A DNA stretch of 64,000 bases, taken from Kibdelosporangium persicum (GTDB taxonomy: Bacteria; Actinomycetota; Actinomycetes; Mycobacteriales; Pseudonocardiaceae). The DNA lies in contig NZ_JAAATY010000011.1 of the NCBI RefSeq assembly GCF_013280595.1, positions 186,001-250,000 on the forward strand, read 5' to 3'. Below are positions 1-8,983 of the stretch, piece after piece (the first letter of the stretch is position 1; every line of letters begins with the position of its first letter). The notes beneath the pieces are model-generated. The model searched no databases and had not been told where the DNA came from. It was given only the letters and a program-made list of their open reading frames with translations. Position numbers and translations under genes: made by a program.

Positions 1-1559
1 AGGTGTCGCGGGCGCTGGAGGCCTGTGAGGGCGCGATCCTGCTGGTCGACGCCGCACAGGGGATCGAGGCGCAGACCCTGGCGAACCTGTACCTGGCGCT
101 GGAGAACAACCTGGCGATCATCCCGGTGCTGAACAAGATCGACCTGCCCGCGGCCGACCCGGAGAAGTACTCCCGTGAGCTGGCGCACATCATCGGCTGC
201 GAGCCGGAGGACGTGCTGCGGGTCTCCGCGAAGACCGGCGAGGGCGTGCGTGAGCTGCTCGACGCGGTCGTGCGCCAGGTCCCGCCGCCCGTCGGCGAGG
301 ACAACGCGCCCGCCCGGGCGATGATCTTCGACTCGGTCTACGACACCTACCGGGGTGTCGTGACCTACATCCGGGTGGTGGACGGCCGGATCACCCCGCG
401 GGAGCGCATCCGGATGATGTCCACCGGTGCCGTGCACGAGCTGCTCGAGGTCGGCATCATCTCGCCGGAGCCCAAGCCCAGCGCGGGCCTCGGGGTCGGC
501 GAGGTGGGCTACCTGATCACCGGTGTGAAGGACGTCCGCCAGTCCAAGGTCGGTGACACGGTCACCTCCGAACGCAAGGGCGCGACCGAGCCCCTGGCCG
601 GGTACCGCGAGCCGAGGCCGATGGTCTACTCCGGGCTGTACCCGCTGGACGGCTCGGACTACCCGGACCTGCGGGAGGCGCTGGACAAGCTGCGGCTCAA
701 CGACGCGGCGCTGACCTACGAGCCGGAGACCTCGGCGGCCCTGGGCTTCGGTTTCCGCTGCGGCTTCCTCGGCCTGCTGCACCTGGAGATCACCCGCGAC
801 CGGCTGGAGCGCGAGTTCGGCCTGGAGCTGATCTCCACGGCGCCGAACGTGGTCTACCGCGTCGTGACCGACGACGGCACCGAGACGACCGTGACCAACC
901 CGTCCGACTGGGTCGACGGCAAGATCATGGAGGTCTACGAGCCGATCGTGAAGACGACCGTGATCTGCCCGAGCGAGTTCATCGGCACGGTCATGGAGCT
1001 GTGCCAGGCCCGGCGCGGCCAGCTCGGCGGCATGGACTACCTCTCGGAGGACCGGGTCGAGCTGCGCTACACGATGCCGCTCGCGGAGATCATCTTCGAC
1101 TTCTTCGACTCGCTGAAGTCCCGCACCCGCGGCTACGCCTCGCTGGACTACGAGGAGGCGGGCGAGCAGACCGCGAACCTGGTCAAGGTCGACATCCTGT
1201 TGCAGGGCGAACCCGTCGACGCGTTCAGCGCGATCGTGCACCGGGATGCCGCCTACACCTATGGCACCCGGATGGCCACGAAACTGCGCGAGCTCATTCC
1301 GCGGCAGCAGTTCGAGGTGCCCATTCAGGCGGCCATCGGTTCTCGCGTGATCGCCCGGGAGACAATTCGCGCGATGCGCAAGGACGTTCTCGCCAAGTGT
1401 TACGGCGGTGACATCACCCGTAAGCGCAAACTGCTGGAAAAGCAGAAGGAAGGCAAGAAGCGGATGAAGATGGTGGGCCGCGTCGAGGTCCCCCAGGAGG
1501 CGTTCGTCGCGGCCCTGTCGACCGACGAGACGGGCGACAAACCCAAGGGCAAAAAATAG
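1..1559 (+). CDS. lepA: Elongation factor 4 (LepA), C-terminal part
   Basis: Ribosome-associated translational GTPase (EF4), thought to back-translocate or remodel stalled ribosomes. The window opens inside the gene: the readable frame gives about 518 residues of a protein normally near 600-615, so roughly the first 90 residues, including the P-loop, lie upstream. Visible are the guanine-specificity motif NKID (about residue 44 of the fragment), the SAKTG motif (about 75), the EF-G-like domains, and the basic LepA-specific tail with KKRMKMVG followed by an EAFVAAL segment. It ends in TAG just before a strong hairpin. Partial only because of the window edge; otherwise it looks intact. Confidence 0.97.
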   Translation, partial: VSRALEACEGAILLVDAAQGIEAQTLANLYLALENNLAIIPVLNKIDLPAADPEKYSRELAHIIGCEPEDVLRVSAKTGEGVRELLDAVVRQVPPPVGEDNAPARAMIFDSVYDTYRGVVTYIRVVDGRITPRERIRMMSTGAVHELLEVGIISPEPKPSAGLGVGEVGYLITGVKDVRQSKVGDTVTSERKGATEPLAGYREPRPMVYSGLYPLDGSDYPDLREALDKLRLNDAALTYEPETSAALGFGFRCGFLGLLHLEITRDRLEREFGLELISTAPNVVYRVVTDDGTETTVTNPSDWVDGKIMEVYEPIVKTTVICPSEFIGTVMELCQARRGQLGGMDYLSEDRVELRYTMPLAEIIFDFFDSLKSRTRGYASLDYEEAGEQTANLVKVDILLQGEPVDAFSAIVHRDAAYTYGTRMATKLRELIPRQQFEVPIQAAIGSRVIARETIRAMRKDVLAKCYGGDITRKRKLLEKQKEGKKRMKMVGRVEVPQEAFVAALSTDETGDKPKGKK

Positions 1560-1570
1560 CACCCGTGTGG

Positions 1571-1596
1571 GTGAGCGGCCGGCTCCGGCCGCTCAC
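1571..1596. terminator. Perfect 12-bp hairpin after lepA
   Basis: Inverted repeat with 12-bp arms (GTGAGCGGCCGG and its complement) around a 2-nt centre. It starts 12 bp after the lepA stop and includes the stop codon of the converging small gene, so it can serve both transcripts. There is no long T-run, as is common for actinobacterial terminators. Confidence 0.75.
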
Positions 1597-1793
1597 TGGT
1601 CGATGGGCGGATGGCAGTCACATGCCCTGACCAGGTGCCAGACCCAGCTCGGGTCGCCGCCGAACGGTGTCCCGGCCCGGACGCATTCCTCGGCGTGGAC
1701 CTGGTTGTTCGGGTAGTAGTAACCGGTGGTCTGGCAGATCGTGCCGCCCCGGGTCAACGGCAGGTCGGTGCCGGTGCCGCGTGTGCTGTCCAT
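1593..1793 (-). CDS. Small Cys-containing hypothetical protein (66 aa)
   Basis: I do not recognise a family. The start at 1793 is chosen because a good Shine-Dalgarno (AGGAGA) lies 5 nt upstream. The 66-residue product is hydrophilic, without a signal peptide or membrane span. It contains a YYYPN stretch and four cysteines (one before YYYPN, one in AEEC, two in a CDC near the C-terminus), which could form disulfides or bind a metal. Convergent with lepA and sharing its hairpin. It could be a small stand-alone gene; codon composition and the ribosome-binding site support that it is real. Confidence 0.55.
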   Translation of the reverse strand: MDSTRGTGTDLPLTRGGTICQTTGYYYPNNQVHAEECVRAGTPFGGDPSWVWHLVRACDCHPPIDQ

Positions 1794-1943
1794 GATTCTT
1801 CTCCTATGTCGTTCGTGACCGGATATCCCGAGAATCCGGATCGCGGCCGGTGAAGTCGAGCGTATTTCCCCCTTCGGGTGACGTGAGCAGGACAACTCGC
1901 CGGGGTGTGCCGGGTGGTCCCGCGGATCTGTAGACTTCGCGGC

Positions 1944-2846
1944 TCAACACCGGTCGGCCGGTTTTCCCGGCGGGGATTCCACCGCCCCGGCACGAATGGC
2001 GTCGTCTCGAGTGAGGTCCGCGGCCGGGAATACAGTTCCCGTGATGGAGGCGCCGGAGAGATCGGCTCCGGACAGGACGGCGCCGGTGAGGTTCGCGCCG
2101 GACAGATCGGCGCCGTGCAGCGTCGCCCCGGACAGGTTCGCGCCGGTCAGGACGGCACCGGACAGGTTCGCCTGCGTCAGGTCGGCCTTGTCGAGGTGCG
2201 CGTGTGCCAGCCGGGCCCGGTTGAGCTGGGCACCCGCCAGCCGCGCCCGGCTCAGCACCGCGCCCTGGGGATGGTCGGACGGCAGGGTGGGCTCGCTGAA
2301 GTTCGCGCCGACGAGATAGGCGCCGGTCAGGTCGGCGTCGATCAGCGTGGCTCCGCGCAACGCGCTGCCCTGCAGCTGGACGCACCGGAATCTGGCTCCG
2401 GGCAATAGGAGCAGGTTGAGGCACGTGTGCCGCAGATCGACAGCGCGACCGGCTTCGAGTCCGGAAAGGACAGTCAGGACGGTGTGCGTTTCGGTGTCGA
2501 TGCCGTCGTAGCCGCACGGTTTCCCGACCAGGGCCCGGTGTTTGCGCACCGAAGCCGCCAGGATCGCGGTGACCGCGGCCCGGTCACGGGGCGATTCCCG
2601 GGCGATGCTGTCCAGTTCGTGGATCCCGCCGAGCTTGACCAGTTCGTCGGTGCTGGCGAAGTGGTCGATCGCCCGGTTGAAGCGATCGGTCACCTGGCCG
2701 CGCTCGGCGATCTCGACCTGCCGCCGCGTCTCGCCCAGGGAAAGGCCGGTGAACACCAGCGCGCCCGCCGCGGTCAGCGCGGTCACCAGTTGAACCCAGT
2801 CGAATGACCCGCGTTTCCTGCGTGATCTGGCCACGTAGGGGAACAT
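1944..2846 (-). CDS. Membrane-anchored pentapeptide-repeat protein
   Basis: 300 residues. A hydrophobic segment at about 20-38 looks like a single membrane anchor, followed by a charged, probably helical region (about 40-110) with an FNRAIDHFAS segment typical of actinobacterial membrane pentapeptide proteins. From about residue 155 to 275 there are consecutive A(D/N)LxG-type pentapeptides (for example ANLSG, ADLSG, ANLTG), expected to form a right-handed quadrilateral beta-helix. Such proteins are usually scaffolds; some mimic DNA and bind gyrase, but nothing here shows that role. Encoded immediately downstream of the broken HD hydrolase on the same strand. Confidence 0.8.
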   Translation of the reverse strand: MFPYVARSRRKRGSFDWVQLVTALTAAGALVFTGLSLGETRRQVEIAERGQVTDRFNRAIDHFASTDELVKLGGIHELDSIARESPRDRAAVTAILAASVRKHRALVGKPCGYDGIDTETHTVLTVLSGLEAGRAVDLRHTCLNLLLLPGARFRCVQLQGSALRGATLIDADLTGAYLVGANFSEPTLPSDHPQGAVLSRARLAGAQLNRARLAHAHLDKADLTQANLSGAVLTGANLSGATLHGADLSGANLTGAVLSGADLSGASITGTVFPAADLTRDDAIRAGAVESPPGKPADRC

Positions 2847-2870
2847 CGGCAGTGCGCCGGCGAGCCAGCA

Positions 2871-3324
2871 CTACTCGAAGGTGTGGGCGGCGAACTCGTC
2901 CAGCAGGCGGATCGCCTCGGCGTACTTCGCGCGAAGCCGATCTTGCGTCTCGGCGTCGAGCGCCGCCAACCGGACCGGATCGGTGGTCGCCGATGTCCGC
3001 GCGTTTGACCTGAACGGCGATCGGGTCCGCGGCCACGCGCCTGAGGTAGTCCGGCATCGCCTCGCCCGGGACCTTGCTCAACGCCACGACCGACGTGATC
3101 ACGTCCTCAGGGCAGCCCGCGGAGCGAAGGTCCGCGGCCGTGAGCGACGTGTCCTCGATGACGTCGTGCAGCACGGCGGTCATCTGGGCATGCGCGCCCC
3201 GCACCCGCGCCATCACGCGCAGCGGGTGGTCGATGTACGGGTTGCCGCTCTTGTCGACCTGGCCGGCGTGTGCCTCGCGGGCGATCCGGATGGCGTCATC
3301 GAGTACGAAACCCATGCGCGTCAT
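2871..3324 (-). pseudogene. HD-domain hydrolase (MESH1/SpoT-like), frameshifted
   Basis: The first two thirds read as an HD phosphohydrolase of the (p)ppGpp-hydrolase-like type: the AHAGQVDKSG...YIDHPLRV opening and the HDVIEDT metal-binding motif are intact. Around 2982-2987 the frame shifts. The expected tail (about 'DPVRLAALDAE ... EFAAHTFE', ending in TAG at 2871) continues in another frame, so one extra or two missing bases separate two otherwise family-like halves. Without correction the frame runs on into the pentapeptide gene. Start taken at the ATG at 3324; 3315 is an alternative. Either a genuine recent mutation or a base-calling error. Confidence 0.7.
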
Positions 3325-3357
3325 TGTGCGCTTCGCACACAAGAGCCGAACTAGGGG

Positions 3358-3401
3358 TTGACAGCGACTATTGGTCTAATCCATTTTAGTGGTGTAGACC
3401 A
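3358..3401 (+). promoter_or_regulatory. Chitinase promoter with two DasR-like (dre) sites
   Basis: A consensus-like -35 TTGACA lies at 3358-3363, with a weak -10 (CATTTT, 3382-3387). Two direct repeats follow 18 bp apart: TGGTCTAATCCA (3372-3383) and TGGTGTAGACCA (3390-3401). Both match the core TGGTCTAGACCA of sites bound by the GlcNAc-responsive GntR regulator DasR, with two and one mismatches. They overlap the promoter, as direct repeats do in Streptomyces chitinase promoters. Function is inferred from family knowledge. Confidence 0.65.
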
Positions 3402-3431
3402 CAAGCCGGGCGCGGGTGTGGAGAAAAGAAC

Positions 3432-5096
3432 ATGGTCAGCAGGACCAGGCGGCTGCTCGCAGCCGTCTCCGCCGCTATTGCCGCGCTCGCTCTGGTACCG
3501 GCCGGGCAGGCCGTCGCCGCCAACATAGTGGGCAACCCGGGCTTCGAGACGGGCACGTTATCCGGCTGGTCGTGCACGGGCGCGACCGTCGTGAGCAGTC
3601 CCGTCCGGTCCGGCACGAAGGCGTTGGCCGGGACGCCGAGCGGGCAGGACTTCGCCCGTTGCACCCAGCAGATCCCCGTGCAGCCCAACACCGCCTACAA
3701 ACTCACCGCGTGGGTCAACGGCAGCTACACCTACCTCGGTGTCAACGGCAACGGCCTGGCCGACCGCAACACCTGGGCACCGGGAACCGGCTGGACGCAG
3801 TTGAGCCTCGACTTCACCACCGCGGCGTCGACGAGCAACGTCACGGTCTACCTGCACGGCTGGTACGGCCAACCCACGTACTACGCCGACGACGTGTCCC
3901 TCGACGGTCCTGGTGGGACACCGACGATCCCCGCCGCACCAACAGGATTGAGCGCGAACGCGACGAGCCCGACGAGCGCGAGCTTGTCCTGGAACGGGCC
4001 GTCCAACGCGACGAGCTACCGCGTCTACCGCAACAACCAACTCGTCGCCTCACCGACGGCCAGTTCGTACAGTGACAGTGGCCTGACGGCGGAAACGACC
4101 TACAGCTACCAGGTCAGCGCCGTGAACTCGGTCGGTGAATCGCCAAGGACCACAGCGGTTTCCGTGACGACACCGCCGACAGGGGGCGGCAACCCGGGCG
4201 GTCCGTTGCCCAAACACGTGCTGACCGGCTACTGGCAGAACTTCTACAACGGCGCCAAGGCGCTGCGGCTCGCCGACGTGCCGACGACCTACGACATCAT
4301 CGCGGTTTCCTTCGCCGACGCGGTCGCGGGCCGTGCGGGCGGTGTCACGTTCACGCTCGACTCCGGTCTTTCCTCGCAGCTGGGCGGATACACCGACGCG
4401 CAGTTCCGGCAGGACGTCAAAACCGTGCAGGCACGCGGCCAGAAGGTGATCATCTCGGTCGGCGGTGAGAAGGGCACGGTGGTGGTCGGCGACAACACCG
4501 CGGCCACCAACTTCGCCAACGACATCAAGAGCCTGATCAGCACCTACGGCTTCGACGGCGTGGACATCGACCTGGAGAACGGCATCCACCCCGGCCCGAT
4601 GGCGACGGCGTTGCGCAGCATCCACGCGGGCGGCGGCAAGATCATCACGATGGCGCCGCAGACCATCGACATGCAGAGCACCCAGGCCGGGTACTTCCAG
4701 CTGGCGCTGAGCATCAAGGACATCCTGACCATCGTCAACATGCAGTACTACAACTCCGGCACCATGCTGGGCTGCGACCAGGGGGTGTACGGCCAGGGCA
4801 CGGTCAACTTCCTGACCGCGCTGGCGTGCATCCAGCTGCAGAACGGCCTGCGCCCCGACCAGGTCGGGCTCGGCCTGCCGGCGTCACCCAGCGGCGCCGG
4901 AGGCGGCTACCAGTCGCCGTCGAACGTCAACAACGCACTGAACTGCCTGGCGCGCGGGACCAACTGCGGGACCTTCAAGCCGAGCACCACCTGGCCGGGC
5001 ATCCGTGGCGCGATGACCTGGTCGATCAACTGGGACGCCTCGAACGGCTACCAGTTCGCGAACACTGTCGCACCGCACCTCGACACCCTGCCTTGA
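3432..5096 (+). CDS. Secreted GH18 chitinase (CBM - Fn3 - GH18)
   Basis: Extracellular enzyme hydrolysing chitin. The 554 residues comprise a Sec signal peptide (about 1-33, basic start, hydrophobic core, cleavage after AVA), a galactose-binding-fold carbohydrate-binding module (about 34-160, opening NPGFETG), a fibronectin type III domain (about 172-250), a Gly/Pro linker and the GH18 barrel (about 262-554). The catalytic DxxDxDxE motif reads DGVDIDLE near residues 375-382, with the acid/base Glu present. Architecture and length match Streptomyces family-18 chitinases. The upstream dre-like repeats suggest induction by chitin breakdown products. A strong hairpin follows, so it is probably monocistronic. 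Confidence 0.95.
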   Translation: MVSRTRRLLAAVSAAIAALALVPAGQAVAANIVGNPGFETGTLSGWSCTGATVVSSPVRSGTKALAGTPSGQDFARCTQQIPVQPNTAYKLTAWVNGSYTYLGVNGNGLADRNTWAPGTGWTQLSLDFTTAASTSNVTVYLHGWYGQPTYYADDVSLDGPGGTPTIPAAPTGLSANATSPTSASLSWNGPSNATSYRVYRNNQLVASPTASSYSDSGLTAETTYSYQVSAVNSVGESPRTTAVSVTTPPTGGGNPGGPLPKHVLTGYWQNFYNGAKALRLADVPTTYDIIAVSFADAVAGRAGGVTFTLDSGLSSQLGGYTDAQFRQDVKTVQARGQKVIISVGGEKGTVVVGDNTAATNFANDIKSLISTYGFDGVDIDLENGIHPGPMATALRSIHAGGGKIITMAPQTIDMQSTQAGYFQLALSIKDILTIVNMQYYNSGTMLGCDQGVYGQGTVNFLTALACIQLQNGLRPDQVGLGLPASPSGAGGGYQSPSNVNNALNCLARGTNCGTFKPSTTWPGIRGAMTWSINWDASNGYQFANTVAPHLDTLP

Positions 5097-5103
5097 GGTG
5101 CAC

Positions 5104-5147
5104 CGGGAGTGGCTCTCGCCTCAGCCCACGGGCGAGAGCCACTCCCG
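5104..5147 (+). terminator. 17-bp hairpin terminator after the chitinase gene
   Basis: Perfect 17-bp arms (CGGGAGTGGCTCTCGCC at 5104-5120 and its complement at 5131-5147) around a 10-nt loop, starting 8 bp after the chitinase stop and ending 17 bp before the next start. Confidence 0.8.
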
Positions 5148-5164
5148 AGTTCTATCCTCGGCTC

Positions 5165-6199
5165 ATGTTCCCTCGTGTCATCGTCGCGCCCATGGCAGGT
5201 GGTCCGTCCACGCCGGAACTCGTCGCGGGGGCGGTGAACGCGGGAGCGTACGGCTTCCTCGCGGCCGGGTACGTCACGCCGGAGGCCCTGGCCGGGCAGA
5301 TCGCCAGGACCAGGGACCTGACCTCGAAACCCTTCGGGGTCAACGTGTTCGTCCCCGGCGAGGAGTCCACTGAGGATGTCGCCGCGGACCTGGCGGCCTA
5401 CCGGGACAGGCTGAAGGCCGCGTACGGCACCGAGCCGGGTGACTCGACGTGGACCGACGACCACTACCCGGCGAAGATCGACGTGCTGGTGGACGACCCG
5501 GTGGACACCGTCTCGTTCACCTTCGGGCTGCCGTCGCGCGACGATGTCGCCCGGTTGCGGGCCGTCGGCAGCAGGATCGTGATCACGGTGACCAGTCCGG
5601 CGGAGGCCCGGCAGGCCGCCGAGCTGAGCCCGGATGCCTTGTGCGTGCAGGGTTTCGAGGCAGGAGCACACCGTGGTGTGTTCGTCGACGACAACGCCCC
5701 GACGTACGGTTTGCTTGCCGCGCTGCGGCTTGTCGGTGCCGCGGTCGACCTTCCGCTGATCGCGGCGGGCGGTCTGGTGCACGGCGCGGACATCGCCGCG
5801 GTGCTCACCGCGGGTGCGGTCGCCGCCCAGCTCGGCACCGCCTTCCTGCGCTGCCCCGAGGCCGGGACCCAGCCGTTGCACCGGGAAGCCCTCGGCGGCA
5901 GCCGGGAAACCGCGATCACCCGGGCGTTCAGCGGCCGGTCCGCCCGGGCCATGGTCAACCGGTTCATGACCGGCAACGACCCGGCTCCGCGGGCGTATCC
6001 GCAGATCAACAGCATGACCAAGCCGATCCGCGCGGCCGCCGCGAAAGCCGGCGATCCCGAGGCGATGTCGTTGTACGCGGGCCAGACCTACTCGCAGGCG
6101 CCGCAGGGACCAGTGGCCGAAGTGGTCGCCCTGCTGGACAAGCAGCTGCGGGACGCGATCAGGTCCGTTGGCTCAGCACTTGACCAGGCCACTCGTTGA
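5165..6199 (+). CDS. Nitronate monooxygenase family protein
   Basis: 344 residues, an FMN-binding TIM barrel of the nitronate monooxygenase (2-nitropropane dioxygenase) family. The N-terminus has the PMAGGPSTPELV motif, and GFEAGAHRG at about residues 163-171 is the family's active-site/flavin segment with the His. The AAGGLVHG phosphate-binding loop follows. Family members oxidise alkyl nitronates such as propionate 3-nitronate, or act as enoyl reductases; the substrate cannot be read here. The last 41 bp overlap the convergent GNAT gene. Confidence 0.88.
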   Translation: MFPRVIVAPMAGGPSTPELVAGAVNAGAYGFLAAGYVTPEALAGQIARTRDLTSKPFGVNVFVPGEESTEDVAADLAAYRDRLKAAYGTEPGDSTWTDDHYPAKIDVLVDDPVDTVSFTFGLPSRDDVARLRAVGSRIVITVTSPAEARQAAELSPDALCVQGFEAGAHRGVFVDDNAPTYGLLAALRLVGAAVDLPLIAAGGLVHGADIAAVLTAGAVAAQLGTAFLRCPEAGTQPLHREALGGSRETAITRAFSGRSARAMVNRFMTGNDPAPRAYPQINSMTKPIRAAAAKAGDPEAMSLYAGQTYSQAPQGPVAEVVALLDKQLRDAIRSVGSALDQATR

Positions 6200-6659
6200 C
6201 GGTGAACGTGTCCGTCTTCACGAAGCCGTTGCGTTCGTAGTAGCGGACGAGCTCGCCGGTGCCACCGGCGTAGCAGTCGACGCGTACCAGCGATATGCCG
6301 CGTTCGCGGGCCAGCGAGACGGCCTTGTCCAGCAGCTGGGAGCCGATCTTCTTGCCCGCGTGCCGCCGCGAGGTCAGCAGGAGCCGGACGTAGATCTCCG
6401 GCTCGTCGACCAGCGGCACGTGCGGATCGGGCTTGCCGGCCGTGACCAACACGCCCACGGGCTCGCCGTCCAGCTCGGCGACCCACAGTTCGCCTTCGGC
6501 GAGGATGTCCCTCACGCGCGTGATCCTCGCGGCGTTCTGTGACCACGGCTGCGTGCCCCATTGCTGGGTGTTCCCCTGGGACACCATCCACGCGACGGCC
6601 TCGTCGCCCAACGCCAGGATCGTGTCGAGGTCGGTGTCGTCACCGGCACGAATTCGCAT
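6159..6659 (-). CDS. GNAT family N-acetyltransferase, copy 1
   Basis: 166 residues with a GNAT fold. The acetyl-CoA motif A region is the RRHAGKKIGSQLL segment (about 97-110), followed by the beta-5/alpha-4 YYERNGF motif near the C-terminus. The substrate is unknown. A second gene immediately upstream on the same strand encodes a close paralogue, and 110 bp across motif A (6265-6374) are identical between them. The pair probably arose by tandem duplication with later gene conversion or purifying selection. Confidence 0.85.
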   Translation of the reverse strand: MRIRAGDDTDLDTILALGDEAVAWMVSQGNTQQWGTQPWSQNAARITRVRDILAEGELWVAELDGEPVGVLVTAGKPDPHVPLVDEPEIYVRLLLTSRRHAGKKIGSQLLDKAVSLARERGISLVRVDCYAGGTGELVRYYERNGFVKTDTFTVNEWPGQVLSQRT

Positions 6660-6673
6660 GTGTTCTGTCTACC

Positions 6674-7177
6674 TCAGATCCGTTGGACCAACACCTGGCC
6701 GGGCCAGTCGTTGATGGCTGTGAATGTCTCTGCTTTCACGAAGCCGTTGCGTTCGTAGTAGCGCACGAGGTCTCCCGTGCCGCCGGCGTAGCAGTCGACG
6801 CGTACCAGCGATATGCCGCGTTCGCGGGCCAGCGAGACGGCCTTGTCCAGCAGCTGGGAGCCGATCTTCTTGCCCGCGTGCCGCCGCGAGGTGATCAGGA
6901 ACCACACGTAGACCTCCGGCTCGTCGACCGGCTGGACGTGCGGCACGGGGTGGTCGCCGGTGATCATGGCACCGACCGGTTCGCCGTCCAGTTCGGCGAT
7001 CCACAGGTCGGCCGCGGCGATCATGTTCCGGACGCTCTGGGCCCGGCCGGCGCTCTGTGTCCACGGCATGGTGCCCCACTGGTGGATGTTGCCGCGCGCC
7101 GCCATCCACGCGACTGCCTCGTCGCCCAACGCCAGGATCGTGTCGAGGTCGGTCTCGTCACCAGCGCGAATTCGCAT
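6674..7177 (-). CDS. GNAT family N-acetyltransferase, copy 2
   Basis: 167 residues, the same fold and length as the downstream neighbour. Motif A (RRHAGKKIG) and the YYERNGF segment are conserved, while residues about 25-95, which should shape the acceptor site, have diverged. The start ATG and the first codons (RIRAGD) are nearly the same as in copy 1. Only 14 bp separate the genes, so they are likely co-transcribed. The divergence outside motif A suggests different acceptors, but neither substrate can be named. Confidence 0.85.
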   Translation of the reverse strand: MRIRAGDETDLDTILALGDEAVAWMAARGNIHQWGTMPWTQSAGRAQSVRNMIAAADLWIAELDGEPVGAMITGDHPVPHVQPVDEPEVYVWFLITSRRHAGKKIGSQLLDKAVSLARERGISLVRVDCYAGGTGDLVRYYERNGFVKAETFTAINDWPGQVLVQRI

Positions 7178-7351
7178 GCGTCATGTCTACCCCACTGGAC
7201 AGAATGGTCTCGTGATCGACGCGGTCGCCGACGAGGCCGCGATCGGGGAGCCTGGTGCCCGGCCGGTCGTGGCGGCGCGGTTGTCGGACCCGTGTGGCAG
7301 ATTGGAACCGGTACCGATGGGCGTACCGGCCGACGTGGTGACGGGGGAGTT

Positions 7352-8983
7352 GTGACCCAGACAGAGAAACTCGCCGACGAGGTCCTCGAGCTGCTGATCG
7401 AACAGGACCCGCTCGGCGAGATGATCCAGGGCCTGCCCGGCGTGGACAGCAGGCTGAGCGACCTCGACGAGGCCGCCGAGGCGAGCCTGCGGTCCCGGGC
7501 GCTCGACGCCGCCCGCCGGGCCCGGGCGCTGGAGACCGACGACTGGGGCACCCGGGCGGTGGCGATCGACCAGGCCGAGGCGATCGTCGCGCGGATCGAC
7601 GCCAAACTGGTCGAGACCGAGGTCGCCGACCTGATGGTCAGCCCGATCGCCCGGCTGCACTCGATGCTGCCGATGGTCCGGCCGAAGGACGCCGAGGCCG
7701 AGCGCGACTACTTCACCCGGCTGGCGACGATTCCGGAGTACCTGGCCAAGGCGGCACAGCGGCACCGGACCGGGATCGCGGCGGGACGCACCCCGGTCGC
7801 GTCGCGGGCCGCGTACGCCCTGACTCACCTGGACAACTACCTCGCCCACCCGGAGTCCGACCCGTTGCGCCAGGTGCCGGTGACGGACACGGCCGAGCGT
7901 GACCGGCTGATCGACGAGCTGGTCCGTCCCGCGTTCGCGAAGTATCGGACGGCGATCGCCGAGGACGTCGCACCGCACGGCCGGCCGGACGACAAGCCCG
8001 GTCTGTGCTGGCTGCCTGACGGCGAGGCGACGTACGCGTCCCTGGCCCGCGTGCACACCACGACCGACCGGACAGCAGAGGATCTGCACCAGACCGGTCT
8101 GGCGTTGATCGAAGCGCTGGCCGAGGAGTACGCCGAGATCGGCGGCCGGGCGTTCGGTGTGCGGACCGTCGCCGAGGTGCACCACCGGCTGCGGACCGAC
8201 CCGGCTCTGAAGTGGACCAGCGCCGAGGAGTTGCTGGCCGGGGCTCGTGCGGCGATGGACCGTGCCGAAGCCGCGGCGCCGCGGTGGTTCGGGTTACTGC
8301 CTTCGCAGGCCTGTGTGCTGGAGAGGAGCCCGGCTGCCAGCGAGGAACACGAGGCGGGTGCGTACTACCACCCGCCCGCGTTGGACGGCAGCAGGCCGGG
8401 CATCTACTACGCCAACACCTACCGGGCGACCGAGCGCGACCGGTACATCTCCGAGGCGACCGCGTTCCACGAGGCCGTGCCGGGACACCACTTCCAGTGC
8501 ACGATCGCGCAGGAGCTCACGTTGCCGATGTTGCGCCGCTGCGCGGCCATCAACGCGTACGCGGAGGGGTGGGGTCTGTACTGCGAGCGGCTGGCGGACG
8601 AGATGGGCCTGTACTCCGACGATGTCGCGCGGCTCGGCATGCTCGCGATGGATTCGGTCCGTGCCGCCCGGCTGGTGGTGGACACCGGGCTGCACGCGTT
8701 CGGCTGGTCGCGGCAGCGGGTCGTGGACTACCTGCGGGACAACACCGTGATGTCCGATGTGGAGATCCAGAGCGAGACGGACCGCTACATCGGGATGCCC
8801 GGCCAGGCACTGTCCTACATGGTCGGCAGGCTGGAGATCCAGCGGCTGCGCGCGCGAGCCGCGGACGAGCTCGGTGCGGCCTTCGACATCAAGGCGTTCC
8901 ACGACCTGGTGCTGGGCAGCGGCCCGTTGCCGATGGCCGCGCTGGACCAGGCCGTCGCGGAGTGGACGAAGGCTGCCGCGTGA
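7352..8983 (+). CDS. DUF885 protein, putative metallopeptidase, copy 1
   Basis: 543 residues, a full-length DUF885 protein. The GTG start at 7352 is preceded by GGGGGAG. The family hallmark FHEAVPGHHFQ places H373, E374, H379 and H380 as probable metal ligands/catalytic residues. Further C-terminal conserved blocks include EGWGLYCERLADEMG and QSETDRYI. DUF885 proteins are helical, resemble zincin peptidases and are poorly characterised; a peptidase role is inference. No signal peptide, so presumably cytoplasmic. Its stop overlaps the start of a second DUF885 gene. Confidence 0.88.
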   Translation: MTQTEKLADEVLELLIEQDPLGEMIQGLPGVDSRLSDLDEAAEASLRSRALDAARRARALETDDWGTRAVAIDQAEAIVARIDAKLVETEVADLMVSPIARLHSMLPMVRPKDAEAERDYFTRLATIPEYLAKAAQRHRTGIAAGRTPVASRAAYALTHLDNYLAHPESDPLRQVPVTDTAERDRLIDELVRPAFAKYRTAIAEDVAPHGRPDDKPGLCWLPDGEATYASLARVHTTTDRTAEDLHQTGLALIEALAEEYAEIGGRAFGVRTVAEVHHRLRTDPALKWTSAEELLAGARAAMDRAEAAAPRWFGLLPSQACVLERSPAASEEHEAGAYYHPPALDGSRPGIYYANTYRATERDRYISEATAFHEAVPGHHFQCTIAQELTLPMLRRCAAINAYAEGWGLYCERLADEMGLYSDDVARLGMLAMDSVRAARLVVDTGLHAFGWSRQRVVDYLRDNTVMSDVEIQSETDRYIGMPGQALSYMVGRLEIQRLRARAADELGAAFDIKAFHDLVLGSGPLPMAALDQAVAEWTKAAA

